Assembly (NCBI RefSeq): GCF_003115845.1
Contig: NZ_KZ819024.1
Coordinates: forward strand, 248,001 to 312,000
Direction of reading: 5' to 3'
DNA: 64,000 nt
DNA from: Brenneria roseae subsp. roseae
GTDB lineage: Bacteria; Pseudomonadota; Gammaproteobacteria; Enterobacterales; Enterobacteriaceae
The notes under the pieces are model-generated. The model was not told the DNA's origin and made no database searches. It saw nothing but the letters and a program-made list of their open reading frames with translations. Of the stretch, positions 21,427-29,670 are shown piece after piece. A program made the translations under genes and the position numbers. Every line of letters begins with the position of its first letter. The stretch's first letter is position 1.

Positions 21427-22197
21427 TTACCCATGCAGCACCAGCCACAGCAGGTGACGATAAACAGGCATTAGCGGATGCGCGATCAGCATTGCCAATG
21501 CAACCCCTGCCGCCGCCAGCGTCAATGGAGCAACCCAGCGTAACCGACTGAGCGGCAAGCGTTTACTGAACCAGTCACGCTTTTTGCGTTTATCGCCTCG
21601 CCACCAGCGCCAGCTTAACCACGCGCCACTCCACACCAGTAACGCGGTAACCAGCAATAGCCATTTAAAACCGGTACTGTTGACGCCCGCAGGAATATCA
21701 ATGGCAACGCCAGCCAATATGCCGGGTAAAAAATACGCCGGCGGCCACAGCAGACAACCGATGATATTCGGCACGGCAAATTTATAAGGCGGCAGCCCCA
21801 GCATACCGGCGACCATGGGAATCAGCGGACGAGTCGGTCCGACGAATCGTCCAATCAACACCGTCGGAATCGGATGTTGATACAAGGCATGTTCCGTTTT
21901 ATTGAGCAACGTTTGATGCTTTTTCAGGAAAGACCATTGATGCAGCGGTTGCTTAAACGTTCTGCCGATGAAATAGGAACTCCAATCCCCCAGCAAACAG
22001 CCGACAATACCCGCCGCCCACGCGGGATATAACCCCATCTGACCGCTGCCGATCAGTGCCCCCAACGTGGCCATCATAACGGTGCCCGGCAGCAACAGGC
22101 CAACCAGAGCAAGGGATTCCAGAAAAGCAACCAGCATGACGGCGATCAGTGAATACGCTAATGATTGAGTAACCAGATGATCCAGCCACGCTTCCAT
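21427..22197 (-). CDS. yabI: DedA-family inner-membrane protein YabI
   Basis: 256 aa (E. coli YabI 254). It is a DedA/Tvp38-family membrane protein; family members act in undecaprenyl-phosphate or phospholipid translocation and membrane homeostasis, but the YabI role is not settled. Hallmarks are FLESLALVGLLLPGTVMM near the N-terminus, GDWSSYFIGR, and the family core GRFVGPTRPLIPMVAGM (about 118-134). A basic linker (DKRKKRDW) precedes the last hydrophobic segment. In E. coli yabI follows thiQ; here ilvBN is inserted between them and araC-araBAD on its other side is missing. Confidence 0.94.
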   Translation of the reverse strand: MEAWLDHLVTQSLAYSLIAVMLVAFLESLALVGLLLPGTVMMATLGALIGSGQMGLYPAWAAGIVGCLLGDWSSYFIGRTFKQPLHQWSFLKKHQTLLNKTEHALYQHPIPTVLIGRFVGPTRPLIPMVAGMLGLPPYKFAVPNIIGCLLWPPAYFLPGILAGVAIDIPAGVNSTGFKWLLLVTALLVWSGAWLSWRWWRGDKRKKRDWFSKRLPLSRLRWVAPLTLAAAGVALAMLIAHPLMPVYRHLLWLVLHG

Positions 22198-22647
22198 AAA
22201 TCCTTACTCAACGTTGGTGAAAAACAGGATTGTCTGGATCATAGCAGATAGAGTCAACTAGTCATTCCCAGCATGACCGTCATATCACGCATGTCGGACA
22301 TCTTATGCAACGAACTGACACAAATTTACCGATAATAGTCTATGTAAATTCAGTGTTATTTCGTGCGCGAAGAAAGACGTGTTTTCATGCAACAAGGCAG
22401 CACGCGCCCGACAAGGAGCGCTCAATCGCCGCTGCTCCTTGACCACTGGCTTTTGGCGGAACAGGGGCCGCTACGCGGTTCCCTCGCCGGGAGGCGCCTT
22501 CTGACGGACCGCCAGTGACATGCTCCCGGCATGGCACTGGCTTTCGCCGCATCCCTGCGGCTCATCCTGAAGGCGCTTCCCGACTCAGCCCCTTTTACGC
22601 CAGAGGGGAAAACCTTTTGCTCTGCCGTGGGGATTTCAATCGAAAAT
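22198..22647. other. Intergenic region between yabI and livF
   Basis: 450 bases without a gene. It holds the presumed yabI promoter at its left end and a nested palindromic element at 22455-22601 (listed separately). A further inverted repeat, CAAGGAGC...GCTCCTTG, lies at about 22413-22440. Confidence 0.6.
22455..22601. repeat. Nested imperfect palindromic element, about 147 bp
   Basis: Arms pair in concentric order: 22455-22468 with 22588-22601 (12 of 14 bases), 22489-22501 with 22569-22581 (12 of 13), 22511-22517 with 22535-22541 (7 of 7), and a central CATGC/GCATG hairpin at 22519-22533. Side palindromes occur in between (CCGCTACGCGG; GCCGCATCCCTGCGGC). No ORF. It is GC-rich against an AT-richer surround. 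It could be a miniature transposable or REP-like element, or a structured terminator region downstream of livF. Confidence 0.65.
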
Positions 22648-23343
22648 TTATCCGCCTAAATACATTTTCTTCACTTCCGGGTTGGCCAGAATGGCCTGCG
22701 CCTGTCCCTGTAGCACAATCTTGCCGTTTTCCAGCACATAGGCGCGATCGGCAATTTTCAGCGCCGCCGTGGCATTTTGTTCAACAAGAAGGATAGTAAT
22801 ATTTTCTTTTTGTAGCTGTTTAATAATATTGAACATTTCGCCGACTATCTTTGGGGCCAGTCCCAGACTGGGCTCGTCCAACATCAATAAAACCGGCTCG
22901 CTCATTAATGCTCTGGCTATCGCCAGCATCTGCTGTTCGCCGCCGCTCATGGTGCCTGCCAGCTGGCTGCGACGCTCTTTCAATCGCGGAAACAGCGTGT
23001 ACATTTTATCTTTCAGATAGTCAAAATTGACCGGGTTGTTGTACGCGCCCATGCGCAGGTTTTCTTCAATGGTCAAATTGGTGAAAACTTTGCGTCCTTC
23101 CGGAACCAATGCCAGGCCTTTACGCACAATCTGATGGGTCAGACTGTTGGAAATATCTTCATTCAGGAAATTGACGTTGCCGGTCGATTTCACCAGATTG
23201 ATAATACCGTTCAGCGTTGAGGTTTTTCCCGCACCATTACTGCCAATCAGCGTAACGATTTCACTATTATTCACCTCAATGTCGATGCCTTTTAATCCCT
23301 GAATCAGTCCATAAAATACTTGCAGACTCTCGGCCTTAAGCAT
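22648..23343 (-). CDS. livF: Branched-chain amino acid-type ABC transporter, ATPase (LivF-like)
   Basis: 231 aa from MLKAESLQVFYG, overlapping the livG stop by 8 nt; the longer frame has no support. ABC ATPase with Walker A LIGSNGAGKTSTLN (about 35-48), the LivF hallmark LVPEGRKVFTNLTIEENLRM (about 89-108), signature MSGGEQQMLAIARAL, and Walker B LMLDEPSLGL. It drives import through LivH and LivM. Last gene of a five-gene transporter operon. Confidence 0.9.
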   Translation of the reverse strand: MLKAESLQVFYGLIQGLKGIDIEVNNSEIVTLIGSNGAGKTSTLNGIINLVKSTGNVNFLNEDISNSLTHQIVRKGLALVPEGRKVFTNLTIEENLRMGAYNNPVNFDYLKDKMYTLFPRLKERRSQLAGTMSGGEQQMLAIARALMSEPVLLMLDEPSLGLAPKIVGEMFNIIKQLQKENITILLVEQNATAALKIADRAYVLENGKIVLQGQAQAILANPEVKKMYLGG

Positions 23344-24115
23344 AATCCACCTCTCCAAGATAGGCGGCAATCACCTCTTTGTTATTAATCGCCTCATGAG
23401 TGGTGCCACTGAATAATGGCTTGCCGTAATCCAGAACCAGCACTCGCTCGCACAGGGCATTAACGAATGACATGTCATGCTCAATCAACAGCACCGTTAA
23501 TTGATAATCCTCGCGCATTTTAAAAATCAGCTGCGCCAGTTCATTCGTTTCTCTGGGGTTCATCCCGGCCGCAGGCTCGTCCAGTAATAATAATTCCGGC
23601 GAAGTTGCCAACGCGCGGGCGATTTCCACTTTACGCTGATTGCCATAGCTCAGGTTGGTTGCCAGTGAATCGGCATGTTCGGCAATACCGATATATTCCA
23701 GAATCTCCATAGCCTGCGCTTTTGCCCGCTTCTCCGCCGAGAAAAAACGTCCCATATGCAATGCAGCCTCAATAAACGAATAACGAATGGCGCGATCAAA
23801 ACCGATTAAAACATTTTCCAGTACCGTCATTGAATTGAATAACCGAATATTCTGGAAAGTACGGGCAATGCCGCGATTGACCACCAGATTTGGTTTCAAA
23901 CCGGTAATGGTTTCCTGCCCCAGCATGACTTTGCCCGAGGTCGGTTTGTAATTCGAGGTAATCACGTTAAATAAAGTGGTTTTCCCCGCGCCGTTTGGAC
24001 CAATCAGACCAAATATCTCCGCCTGATTAAGCGTAAAACTAACGTCATCAATTGCCCGTAATCCACCAAATTGCATAATGACGTGATCAACACTGAGAAT
24101 AGGTTTATTTTCCAT
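23336..24115 (-). CDS. livG: Branched-chain amino acid-type ABC transporter, ATPase (LivG-like)
   Basis: 259 aa. ABC ATPase of the LivG group: Walker A LIGPNGAGKTTLFNVI (about 36-51), the LivG-specific RTFQNIRLFNSMTVLENVL (about 85-103), signature LSYGNQRKVEIARALA, Walker B LLLDEPAAGMNPRE and H-loop LLIEHDMSF. It overlaps livM by 11 nt. Confidence 0.92.
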   Translation of the reverse strand: MENKPILSVDHVIMQFGGLRAIDDVSFTLNQAEIFGLIGPNGAGKTTLFNVITSNYKPTSGKVMLGQETITGLKPNLVVNRGIARTFQNIRLFNSMTVLENVLIGFDRAIRYSFIEAALHMGRFFSAEKRAKAQAMEILEYIGIAEHADSLATNLSYGNQRKVEIARALATSPELLLLDEPAAGMNPRETNELAQLIFKMREDYQLTVLLIEHDMSFVNALCERVLVLDYGKPLFSGTTHEAINNKEVIAAYLGEVDYA

Positions 24116-25148
24116 GATGGCGTTTCCTGTTCACTTCCCAGATCTCCTGCTTACCCAGTAACCCTTCGCGGGCAAAAAGCATAATAATCAGCAGCACCAA
24201 TGAAAAAACAACCATCCGTAAACCGGGGTAGGACCCCAGGTCCTCACCAAACAGACTTAGCGGCTGGTCAAGGAAACGCAGCCATTCGCCGCTGCCCACC
24301 ACCAAAATCGTTCCCAGAATCGCACCGGTCGTGCTGCCTAATCCGCCCAATACAATGATGATGAGCAGTTGAAACGTCAGCATGAAATCAAACAGATCGG
24401 GGGAAATAATCGTCAACAGCGAAGCCAGTAAACCGCCGCCGATTCCTTCCAGAAAGGCGCTGGTGGCAAAGGCGCAGGTTTTAATTTTGAAGGTATTAAT
24501 CCCCATCGCGATCGCGGCGTCTTCATCATCACGAACCGCTTTCATCGCCCGCCCGTATTTTGAATACACGATCTGTAAAATAAGCAGCACGGCGATAAGG
24601 GAAATAAAACCGCACCAGTACAACATGTGGCTGGCCTGGGGAATCTCATTCAGACCAATGGCGCCATTGGTGATTTGCGGATTATTAATTGCCAGGATTT
24701 TAATAATAAAACCAAACCCCAACGTTACAATCGCCAGATAATCGCCGCGCACCCGGAAGACCGGAAACGCCAGACACACGGCTAACAGAGAAGCACAGAT
24801 CCCACTAATAATGAGCGCGGGTAAAAAGGAGGTATGCAGCGCCAATACCACGGCGCTGGGAGACGCCATTTCATACATTTCCAGCTTGGTGTCCGCGCTT
24901 AACAACAGGATGGCGGTAATATAGGCGCCGACGGCAACAAAACCGTTGGGCTCAAGGGATAATTGCCCCGTTACCCCGTTAATCAGGTTGTAACTCACCG
25001 CCAGGATCATAAATATAAAAATATTACAGACAATACGGATGATGTAATCGTCAAACACATTCTGCAACGTGAACAGAACCAACAGCATTATCACAAATAC
25101 CGCGGCATAGCCGATTAACAACGAAAATGAATTTGTGGGCATTCTCAT
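24105..25148 (-). CDS. livM: Branched-chain amino acid-type ABC transporter, permease (LivM-like)
   Basis: 347 aa, shorter than E. coli LivM (425 aa) and more like the compact LivM of generic HAAT systems. About 8-9 hydrophobic segments. Family motifs: LINGVTGQLSLEPNGFVAVG (near 51-70; many LivM proteins have GQ.S.G..AF.G), and the coupling-helix region AVRDDEDAAIAMGINTFKIK (about 207-226). An EPNG in place of the common GHAA is slightly unusual. The livH stop overlaps its start by one base. Confidence 0.9.
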   Translation of the reverse strand: MRMPTNSFSLLIGYAAVFVIMLLVLFTLQNVFDDYIIRIVCNIFIFMILAVSYNLINGVTGQLSLEPNGFVAVGAYITAILLLSADTKLEMYEMASPSAVVLALHTSFLPALIISGICASLLAVCLAFPVFRVRGDYLAIVTLGFGFIIKILAINNPQITNGAIGLNEIPQASHMLYWCGFISLIAVLLILQIVYSKYGRAMKAVRDDEDAAIAMGINTFKIKTCAFATSAFLEGIGGGLLASLLTIISPDLFDFMLTFQLLIIIVLGGLGSTTGAILGTILVVGSGEWLRFLDQPLSLFGEDLGSYPGLRMVVFSLVLLIIMLFAREGLLGKQEIWEVNRKRHHGK

Positions 25149-26050
25149 CAGAAGCGGCTCCTTTCCAGTCTTTCATCACCCATAATGCCTACCGGTCTGA
25201 ATAGCAGAACCAAAATCAGGAACATAAATGCAAAGGCATCTTTATATCCCCCCAACTCAGGAAATACCGCCACGGCGACCACTTCGGTGAAGCCCAGAAT
25301 AAAGCCGCCAATTACCGCCCCCGTGACGCTGCCAATTCCCCCCAATACCGCCGCAGCAAATGCTTTCAGGCCAATCAGTACCCCCATTAATGGATCGATC
25401 GTCGGATAACTGGTGGCATAAAAAATACCGCCAAGGGCAGCCAGAGAACTTCCGAGAGCAAAGACAAAGGCAATAATATGGTTGGCATCGATCCCCATTA
25501 AGCGAACGGTATTCACGTCAAATGCCACGGCGCGAATAGCCATTCCCTGTCGGGTGCGATAGAGAATAAAAAGAATGCCGGCCAGCAGAATCAGCGTAAC
25601 CAGCGGGACAAGCCAGGCGACATTGGTAATAATGATGCCGCCCATCGTGACCGTCTGATTAAAAAACGCCGGCGCCGAAAAAAAGCGCGGGCTCCCGCCA
25701 AAAATAACGTTAAACAGGTTCTCTAAAAAAAAGCTCACCCCAATCGCGGTAATCAGCATGGATATTTTAGAGGCATGACGTAATGGCCGATAAGCAATCT
25801 GATCGATGCACACGCCCAATAAGGCAGAAAAGAGAATCGCGAATAAAATAGCTGCCCCGAAAGGCAGCTCAAACGTCGTTGATCCAAACAGGGCAAGAAA
25901 TGCCCCCACCATCATAATATCGGCATGGGCAAAGTTGATGAGCCGTAATACGCCGTACACCATGGTATAACCAATAGCGATCAGCGCATACATACTCCCC
26001 AGACTCATGCCGTTAACCACTTGCTGGAAGAAAATGGCAGCATCCATCAT
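25148..26050 (-). CDS. livH: Branched-chain amino acid-type ABC transporter, permease (LivH-like)
   Basis: 300 aa, typical for LivH. It begins MMDAAIFFQQVVNGMSLGSM (a second ATG follows immediately). Hallmarks are YALIAIGYTMVYGVLRLINF (about 21-40) and the coupling helix RAVAFDVNTVRLMGIDANHI (near 173-192). About eight membrane segments. It starts 16 nt after the binding-protein gene. Confidence 0.92.
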   Translation of the reverse strand: MMDAAIFFQQVVNGMSLGSMYALIAIGYTMVYGVLRLINFAHADIMMVGAFLALFGSTTFELPFGAAILFAILFSALLGVCIDQIAYRPLRHASKISMLITAIGVSFFLENLFNVIFGGSPRFFSAPAFFNQTVTMGGIIITNVAWLVPLVTLILLAGILFILYRTRQGMAIRAVAFDVNTVRLMGIDANHIIAFVFALGSSLAALGGIFYATSYPTIDPLMGVLIGLKAFAAAVLGGIGSVTGAVIGGFILGFTEVVAVAVFPELGGYKDAFAFMFLILVLLFRPVGIMGDERLERSRF

Positions 26051-26066
26051 TCAATCCTTATTTGCC

Positions 26067-27203
26067 TTATGGATTAACAACTGTTTTAAAGGCCAATTGT
26101 CCGTCTTTAACCTCATTAATGACGGCGCTACGGATTGCATCCCCATCTTTTAATGTCAGCGTCCCGGTAATTCCGGCAAAATTACTGGTGGCGCGGATTT
26201 TTTCATTAACGCAAACACGGTCTTTCGGATCGCTGCACTGGTTCATCCCGTTGACGATCATTTTATAAGCATCAGCGGTCATCGCGCCCCAGGTATGGGT
26301 CGGCTCTTTATATTTCTCATCCCAGGCTTTGATGAACTTCTCACCTTCAGGCGTCTGATCTTTGGCGTTCGGCGAGTAGTAGTCGGTCGTCATATAGCCT
26401 TCAACCGCATCTTGCCCCAGCTTGAAGAAGACCGGGTCAGCCGCCAGCCCGTCGCCGCCGACGACCGGCACCTTCAGCCCCAGTTGTTTGGCCTGTACCG
26501 CGATCAATGCCCCTTCGGTGTAATAGATGGGCATATAAATCATATCGACATTTTTAGCTTTGATGGTGGAGAGCTGGGCTTTGAAATCCTTACTGCCGCC
26601 GGGGGCCTGTACTTCAACAGGAATGGTGCCGCCGTTTTTGAGAAACTGGGTCCGGAAGGATTTTGCCAACCCGACAGAATAGTCGTTGCTGCTGTCGAAC
26701 ATGATGGCGGCGGTTTTCGCCCCTAAATCGCGCGATGCCAGATTGGCCCCCACTACGCCCTGAAAACTATCGGAAAAGCACACGCGGCTGACATACTGGC
26801 GGTTGCGGGTCACACGGTCATTGGTGGCGGTCGGGGAAACCAGCGGGGTTTTGGTGTCTTCAGCCATTTTGGTCATTGCCATCGTATTGGTTGAGGTTAC
26901 CTCACCAATTACCGCATCGACCTTATCACTGGAAACCAGACGCTGCATCGCGTTGGCCGCTTCAACCTTGTCACTCTTGTCATCAATGATAACGAGCTTG
27001 ATTGTGTCGCCATTTTTCAGCGTCGGCTCCAGGCTATTAATCAGCTCAACACCTTTTTGGGAAGGCTGCCCGTAGCCGCTAAGCGGTCCGCTCAGCGGCA
27101 GAACCACGCCGATTTTCACCTCAGCCGCCAGTACACTATTGGTGCAAATGACGGAGGAAACCCATGCTGCAGCTAATGTTACTTTGACAAGTTTGTTATT
27201 CAT
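26067..27203 (-). CDS. Branched-chain amino acid-type ABC transporter, periplasmic binding protein (LivJ/LivK-like)
   Basis: 378 aa. Sec signal peptide of about 26 residues ending NSVLA, mature start AEVKIGVVLPLSGPLSGYGQ, typical of Peripla_BP_6 receptors. Further family features are VDAVIGEVTSTNTMAM and TNDRVTRNRQYVSRVCFSDS. A probable disulfide pair lies in NQCSDPKDRVCVNEKI near the C-terminus. The ligand is inferred to be a branched-chain or similar amino acid; other amino acids or amides cannot be excluded. First gene of the operon, with AGAGGCG as ribosome binding site. Confidence 0.87.
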   Translation of the reverse strand: MNNKLVKVTLAAAWVSSVICTNSVLAAEVKIGVVLPLSGPLSGYGQPSQKGVELINSLEPTLKNGDTIKLVIIDDKSDKVEAANAMQRLVSSDKVDAVIGEVTSTNTMAMTKMAEDTKTPLVSPTATNDRVTRNRQYVSRVCFSDSFQGVVGANLASRDLGAKTAAIMFDSSNDYSVGLAKSFRTQFLKNGGTIPVEVQAPGGSKDFKAQLSTIKAKNVDMIYMPIYYTEGALIAVQAKQLGLKVPVVGGDGLAADPVFFKLGQDAVEGYMTTDYYSPNAKDQTPEGEKFIKAWDEKYKEPTHTWGAMTADAYKMIVNGMNQCSDPKDRVCVNEKIRATSNFAGITGTLTLKDGDAIRSAVINEVKDGQLAFKTVVNP

Positions 27204-27836
27204 GATCGCCTCTTTGGTAATGAGAGATTCAAATTCCAGTGGTGGAATAAAGCCGTCCTGTCTGACAATACGAACCTGAAAACGCCGCAGGGATATATCC
27301 TGCTGACGGAATTAAAATCAGCAACAAATATGCCAAAACGGAAAATTAATTATTAAGAACTTAATAATAAAGAAGAAAATGAAATTATTACTTAAAGATC
27401 AATCATAGGAAAAAGAGATAATTAACCAGAATGCACCAATTCGTTTCGCCGTTGCTTTTTAAAAGTGCGTCTTCATATATGGCCGGTTTCTTTAAATAAA
27501 TCAGTCGCCGGCTGCAAATAATCCTCTCTTATTTTCATCAATATTAGATGATGAAGCACAATCCTTTTTATTCATCGGTAAAAACAATCTTTCAGTTATT
27601 ATTTCTGCAATATATAATTTAACGATACTTTATGCTGTAAACGGAACAAGGATGCGCCTGACTCCGAAGAAACTGTAGCAGTATTTATGATTGACAGAAA
27701 AAGAGAGAGCAAGGACGCCGGCAGGAATCGACAATTTAAGCCATTGAGAATCATCAGACATTTGACATGAAGCCCTTCATGGTAACCAAACGGGTGCATA
27801 GGGCATATTAAAAAACATTTCACTAATCATCTTTTT
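27204..27836. other. AT-rich divergent regulatory region between the liv operon and the diguanylate cyclase gene
   Basis: About 630 bases, markedly AT-rich compared with its surroundings. No gene I can support; the 74-codon minus frame at 27599-27823 lacks family features. It contains a perfect 8-bp inverted repeat, TTATTAAG-AA-CTTAATAA (27350-27367), which could be an operator. The composition would suit H-NS or Lrp binding, but that is inference. Confidence 0.5.
27350..27367. promoter_or_regulatory. Palindrome upstream of the liv operon, possible operator
   Basis: TTATTAAG-AA-CTTAATAA, perfect 8-bp arms, about 150 bp upstream of the binding-protein start. Low complexity, so chance occurrence in AT-rich DNA is possible. 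Confidence 0.3.
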
Positions 27837-27920
27837 ATGGACAATTATTTTACAGCACTGTCCCCACCACTTATGATAATGGTCATTTTTAGCACAGCGC
27901 CAATCCAATTCTGTCCAAAT

Positions 27921-29498
27921 ATGTTGTTAAAACGCTTCAATCACATCGGATTACGACGACTCATTTTGCTCCTGGCCGTCACGAGCGCGCTGATTATGCT
28001 AGTTAACAGCCTTTATGCCAGTTACCGCGTACAGCGCCAGCTCCTGATCGACAATACATTAGAAGCCAATCGCGTTTACGCCGCGAAGCTGGCGGCCATA
28101 ACTGATACTTTTTTCAAAGCATCATTGCAACGATTGGCTTACAGCGCTGACGAAATAGCGGAAAAAATGGGTGACAGCAACAGCCTTAACGGGGAAACCA
28201 GACGTATCGGGTTGCAGAGTCACAGTTTTAACACGGTATCTATCGTCGATGAACATGGCGTGGTCAAGTCAACCTTCCCCAATACGTCTCAATGGATAGG
28301 GCAAAAGGTCACCACGGCAGGCGTAAGGCAGTCCTTACAGGAAAAGCAGCCGCTGATCAGCTCGCCCTATGTTTCCGTGGCCAGTAATCTGATTGTACTG
28401 GTCTCAGCGCCGATCTTTACCCGGGATGGACGCTATAAAGGGTTTATCAGTGGTTCCATTCACCTGGAAAAACCCAGCATTCTCAATGAATTGCTTGACA
28501 GGCACTATTATCGGGACGGTTCTTACATCTATGTTACCGACCGCTATAGAAAAATTCTGTACCACAAAGATCCGGATCAGATCGGCGGCATCGTTCACAA
28601 CAGCCCGATAATTGATAGCAACACAGACAAAAACGGCAGCCGGGAAATGACGGATTATCAGGGCAAAGCGGTGCTTGTCGGATACGCCGTGATCCCCGCC
28701 AGCCGTTGGGAAGTGATCGTGCTGCGTCCAACCAAAGAAACCTTAAAGCCTTTAGATAGCCTGATGTTGAGTGTGTTACGGCATACTTTGCCAGTCGCTA
28801 TTCTGACGCTATTCTGCGTTTGGTTGTTCGCCCGGCTCATTGCCCAGCCGCTGTGGCTGCTGGCCCGAAGCGCCAATCAAATGGACTCGCTCAATGTCTC
28901 CGACGACATCAGGAAAATTCACTCCTGGTATTTTGAGGCGACACAGCTCAAACAGGCCATGCTGATTGGCATCGAACTATTACAGAAGAAAATCGGCAGG
29001 CTGCGCTCTGAAGCACAAACCGACCCCATGACCGGGCTGCTCAATCGCCGGGGATTGGAAATCGTTCTACAGTTCTGGCTGCTCAGCCAGAAAAGGTTTG
29101 CCGTAATCACGCTGGATATTGACCATTTCAAACGGATCAACGACACCTACGGCCACGACGTGGGCGACAGCGTGATCAAATACCTTGCTCAGATCATTCG
29201 CACCAGCTCACGCGATACGGACACATTGTGCCGCAGCGGCGGCGAAGAATTTCTGATCCTGTTGCCAGACACCGCTCTGGATATTGCCACCGGCATTGCC
29301 GAACGGCTTCGCCAGTGTACACAGGACTCGGAGATCCCGCAGGTCGGTCATATCACCATCTCCCTGGGCGTTGCCCTGTGGTCACCGGAAGTCAGTGGAA
29401 TGACCATTGAACGCACCTTTAAAATGGCGGATAAAGCGCTGTATAAAGCCAAACAAGGGGGCCGTAATCGGGTGGTCACCGCACCGGAAGCGCGTTGA
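27921..29498 (+). CDS. Membrane-bound diguanylate cyclase with periplasmic sensor domain
   Basis: 525 aa from the ATG at 27921 (MLLKRFNHIGLRRL); an upstream in-frame ATG at 27837 would add 28 residues, and neither has a good ribosome binding site. Transmembrane helix about 13-33, a periplasmic double-Cache-like sensor (about 35-305), a second TM helix about 308-330, a short HAMP-like linker, then a GGDEF domain (about 360-520). The active site reads GGEEF (440-444) and the product-inhibition I-site RDTD lies five residues before it, so the enzyme looks active and feedback-regulated. It makes cyclic di-GMP. The ligand is unknown. It sits divergently next to the liv transporter, in the place of E. 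coli ara genes. Confidence 0.9.
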   Translation: MLLKRFNHIGLRRLILLLAVTSALIMLVNSLYASYRVQRQLLIDNTLEANRVYAAKLAAITDTFFKASLQRLAYSADEIAEKMGDSNSLNGETRRIGLQSHSFNTVSIVDEHGVVKSTFPNTSQWIGQKVTTAGVRQSLQEKQPLISSPYVSVASNLIVLVSAPIFTRDGRYKGFISGSIHLEKPSILNELLDRHYYRDGSYIYVTDRYRKILYHKDPDQIGGIVHNSPIIDSNTDKNGSREMTDYQGKAVLVGYAVIPASRWEVIVLRPTKETLKPLDSLMLSVLRHTLPVAILTLFCVWLFARLIAQPLWLLARSANQMDSLNVSDDIRKIHSWYFEATQLKQAMLIGIELLQKKIGRLRSEAQTDPMTGLLNRRGLEIVLQFWLLSQKRFAVITLDIDHFKRINDTYGHDVGDSVIKYLAQIIRTSSRDTDTLCRSGGEEFLILLPDTALDIATGIAERLRQCTQDSEIPQVGHITISLGVALWSPEVSGMTIERTFKMADKALYKAKQGGRNRVVTAPEAR

Positions 29499-29579
29499 TC
29501 TTTCGTCTGACGGCCTTGCTTTCTCCACCGCTTGTTCTTGCCCGGCACCCGTTAATCTCCGCAAACGGCTGGACATTCA

Positions 29580-29595
29580 CTGTATAAATAACCAT
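29580..29595 (+). promoter_or_regulatory. Degenerate LexA box upstream of polB
   Basis: CTGTATAAATAACCAT resembles the E. coli polB (dinA) LexA box CTGTATAAAACCACAG, with an intact left half (CTGT) and a degenerate right half (CCAT in place of ACAG). SOS control is known for E. coli polB; retention here is uncertain. Confidence 0.4.
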
Positions 29596-29670
29596 ACTTA
29601 CCTTTGACTTTTATGCGTTCCCGCTGACTTTTAACGCTATTATCTTTTGAATGGAAAGGCCGCCTTTGTG

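Noticed and set aside
27599-27823. 74-codon minus-strand frame upstream of the diguanylate cyclase
   Set aside because: Lies in AT-rich regulatory DNA, no family, no convincing start.
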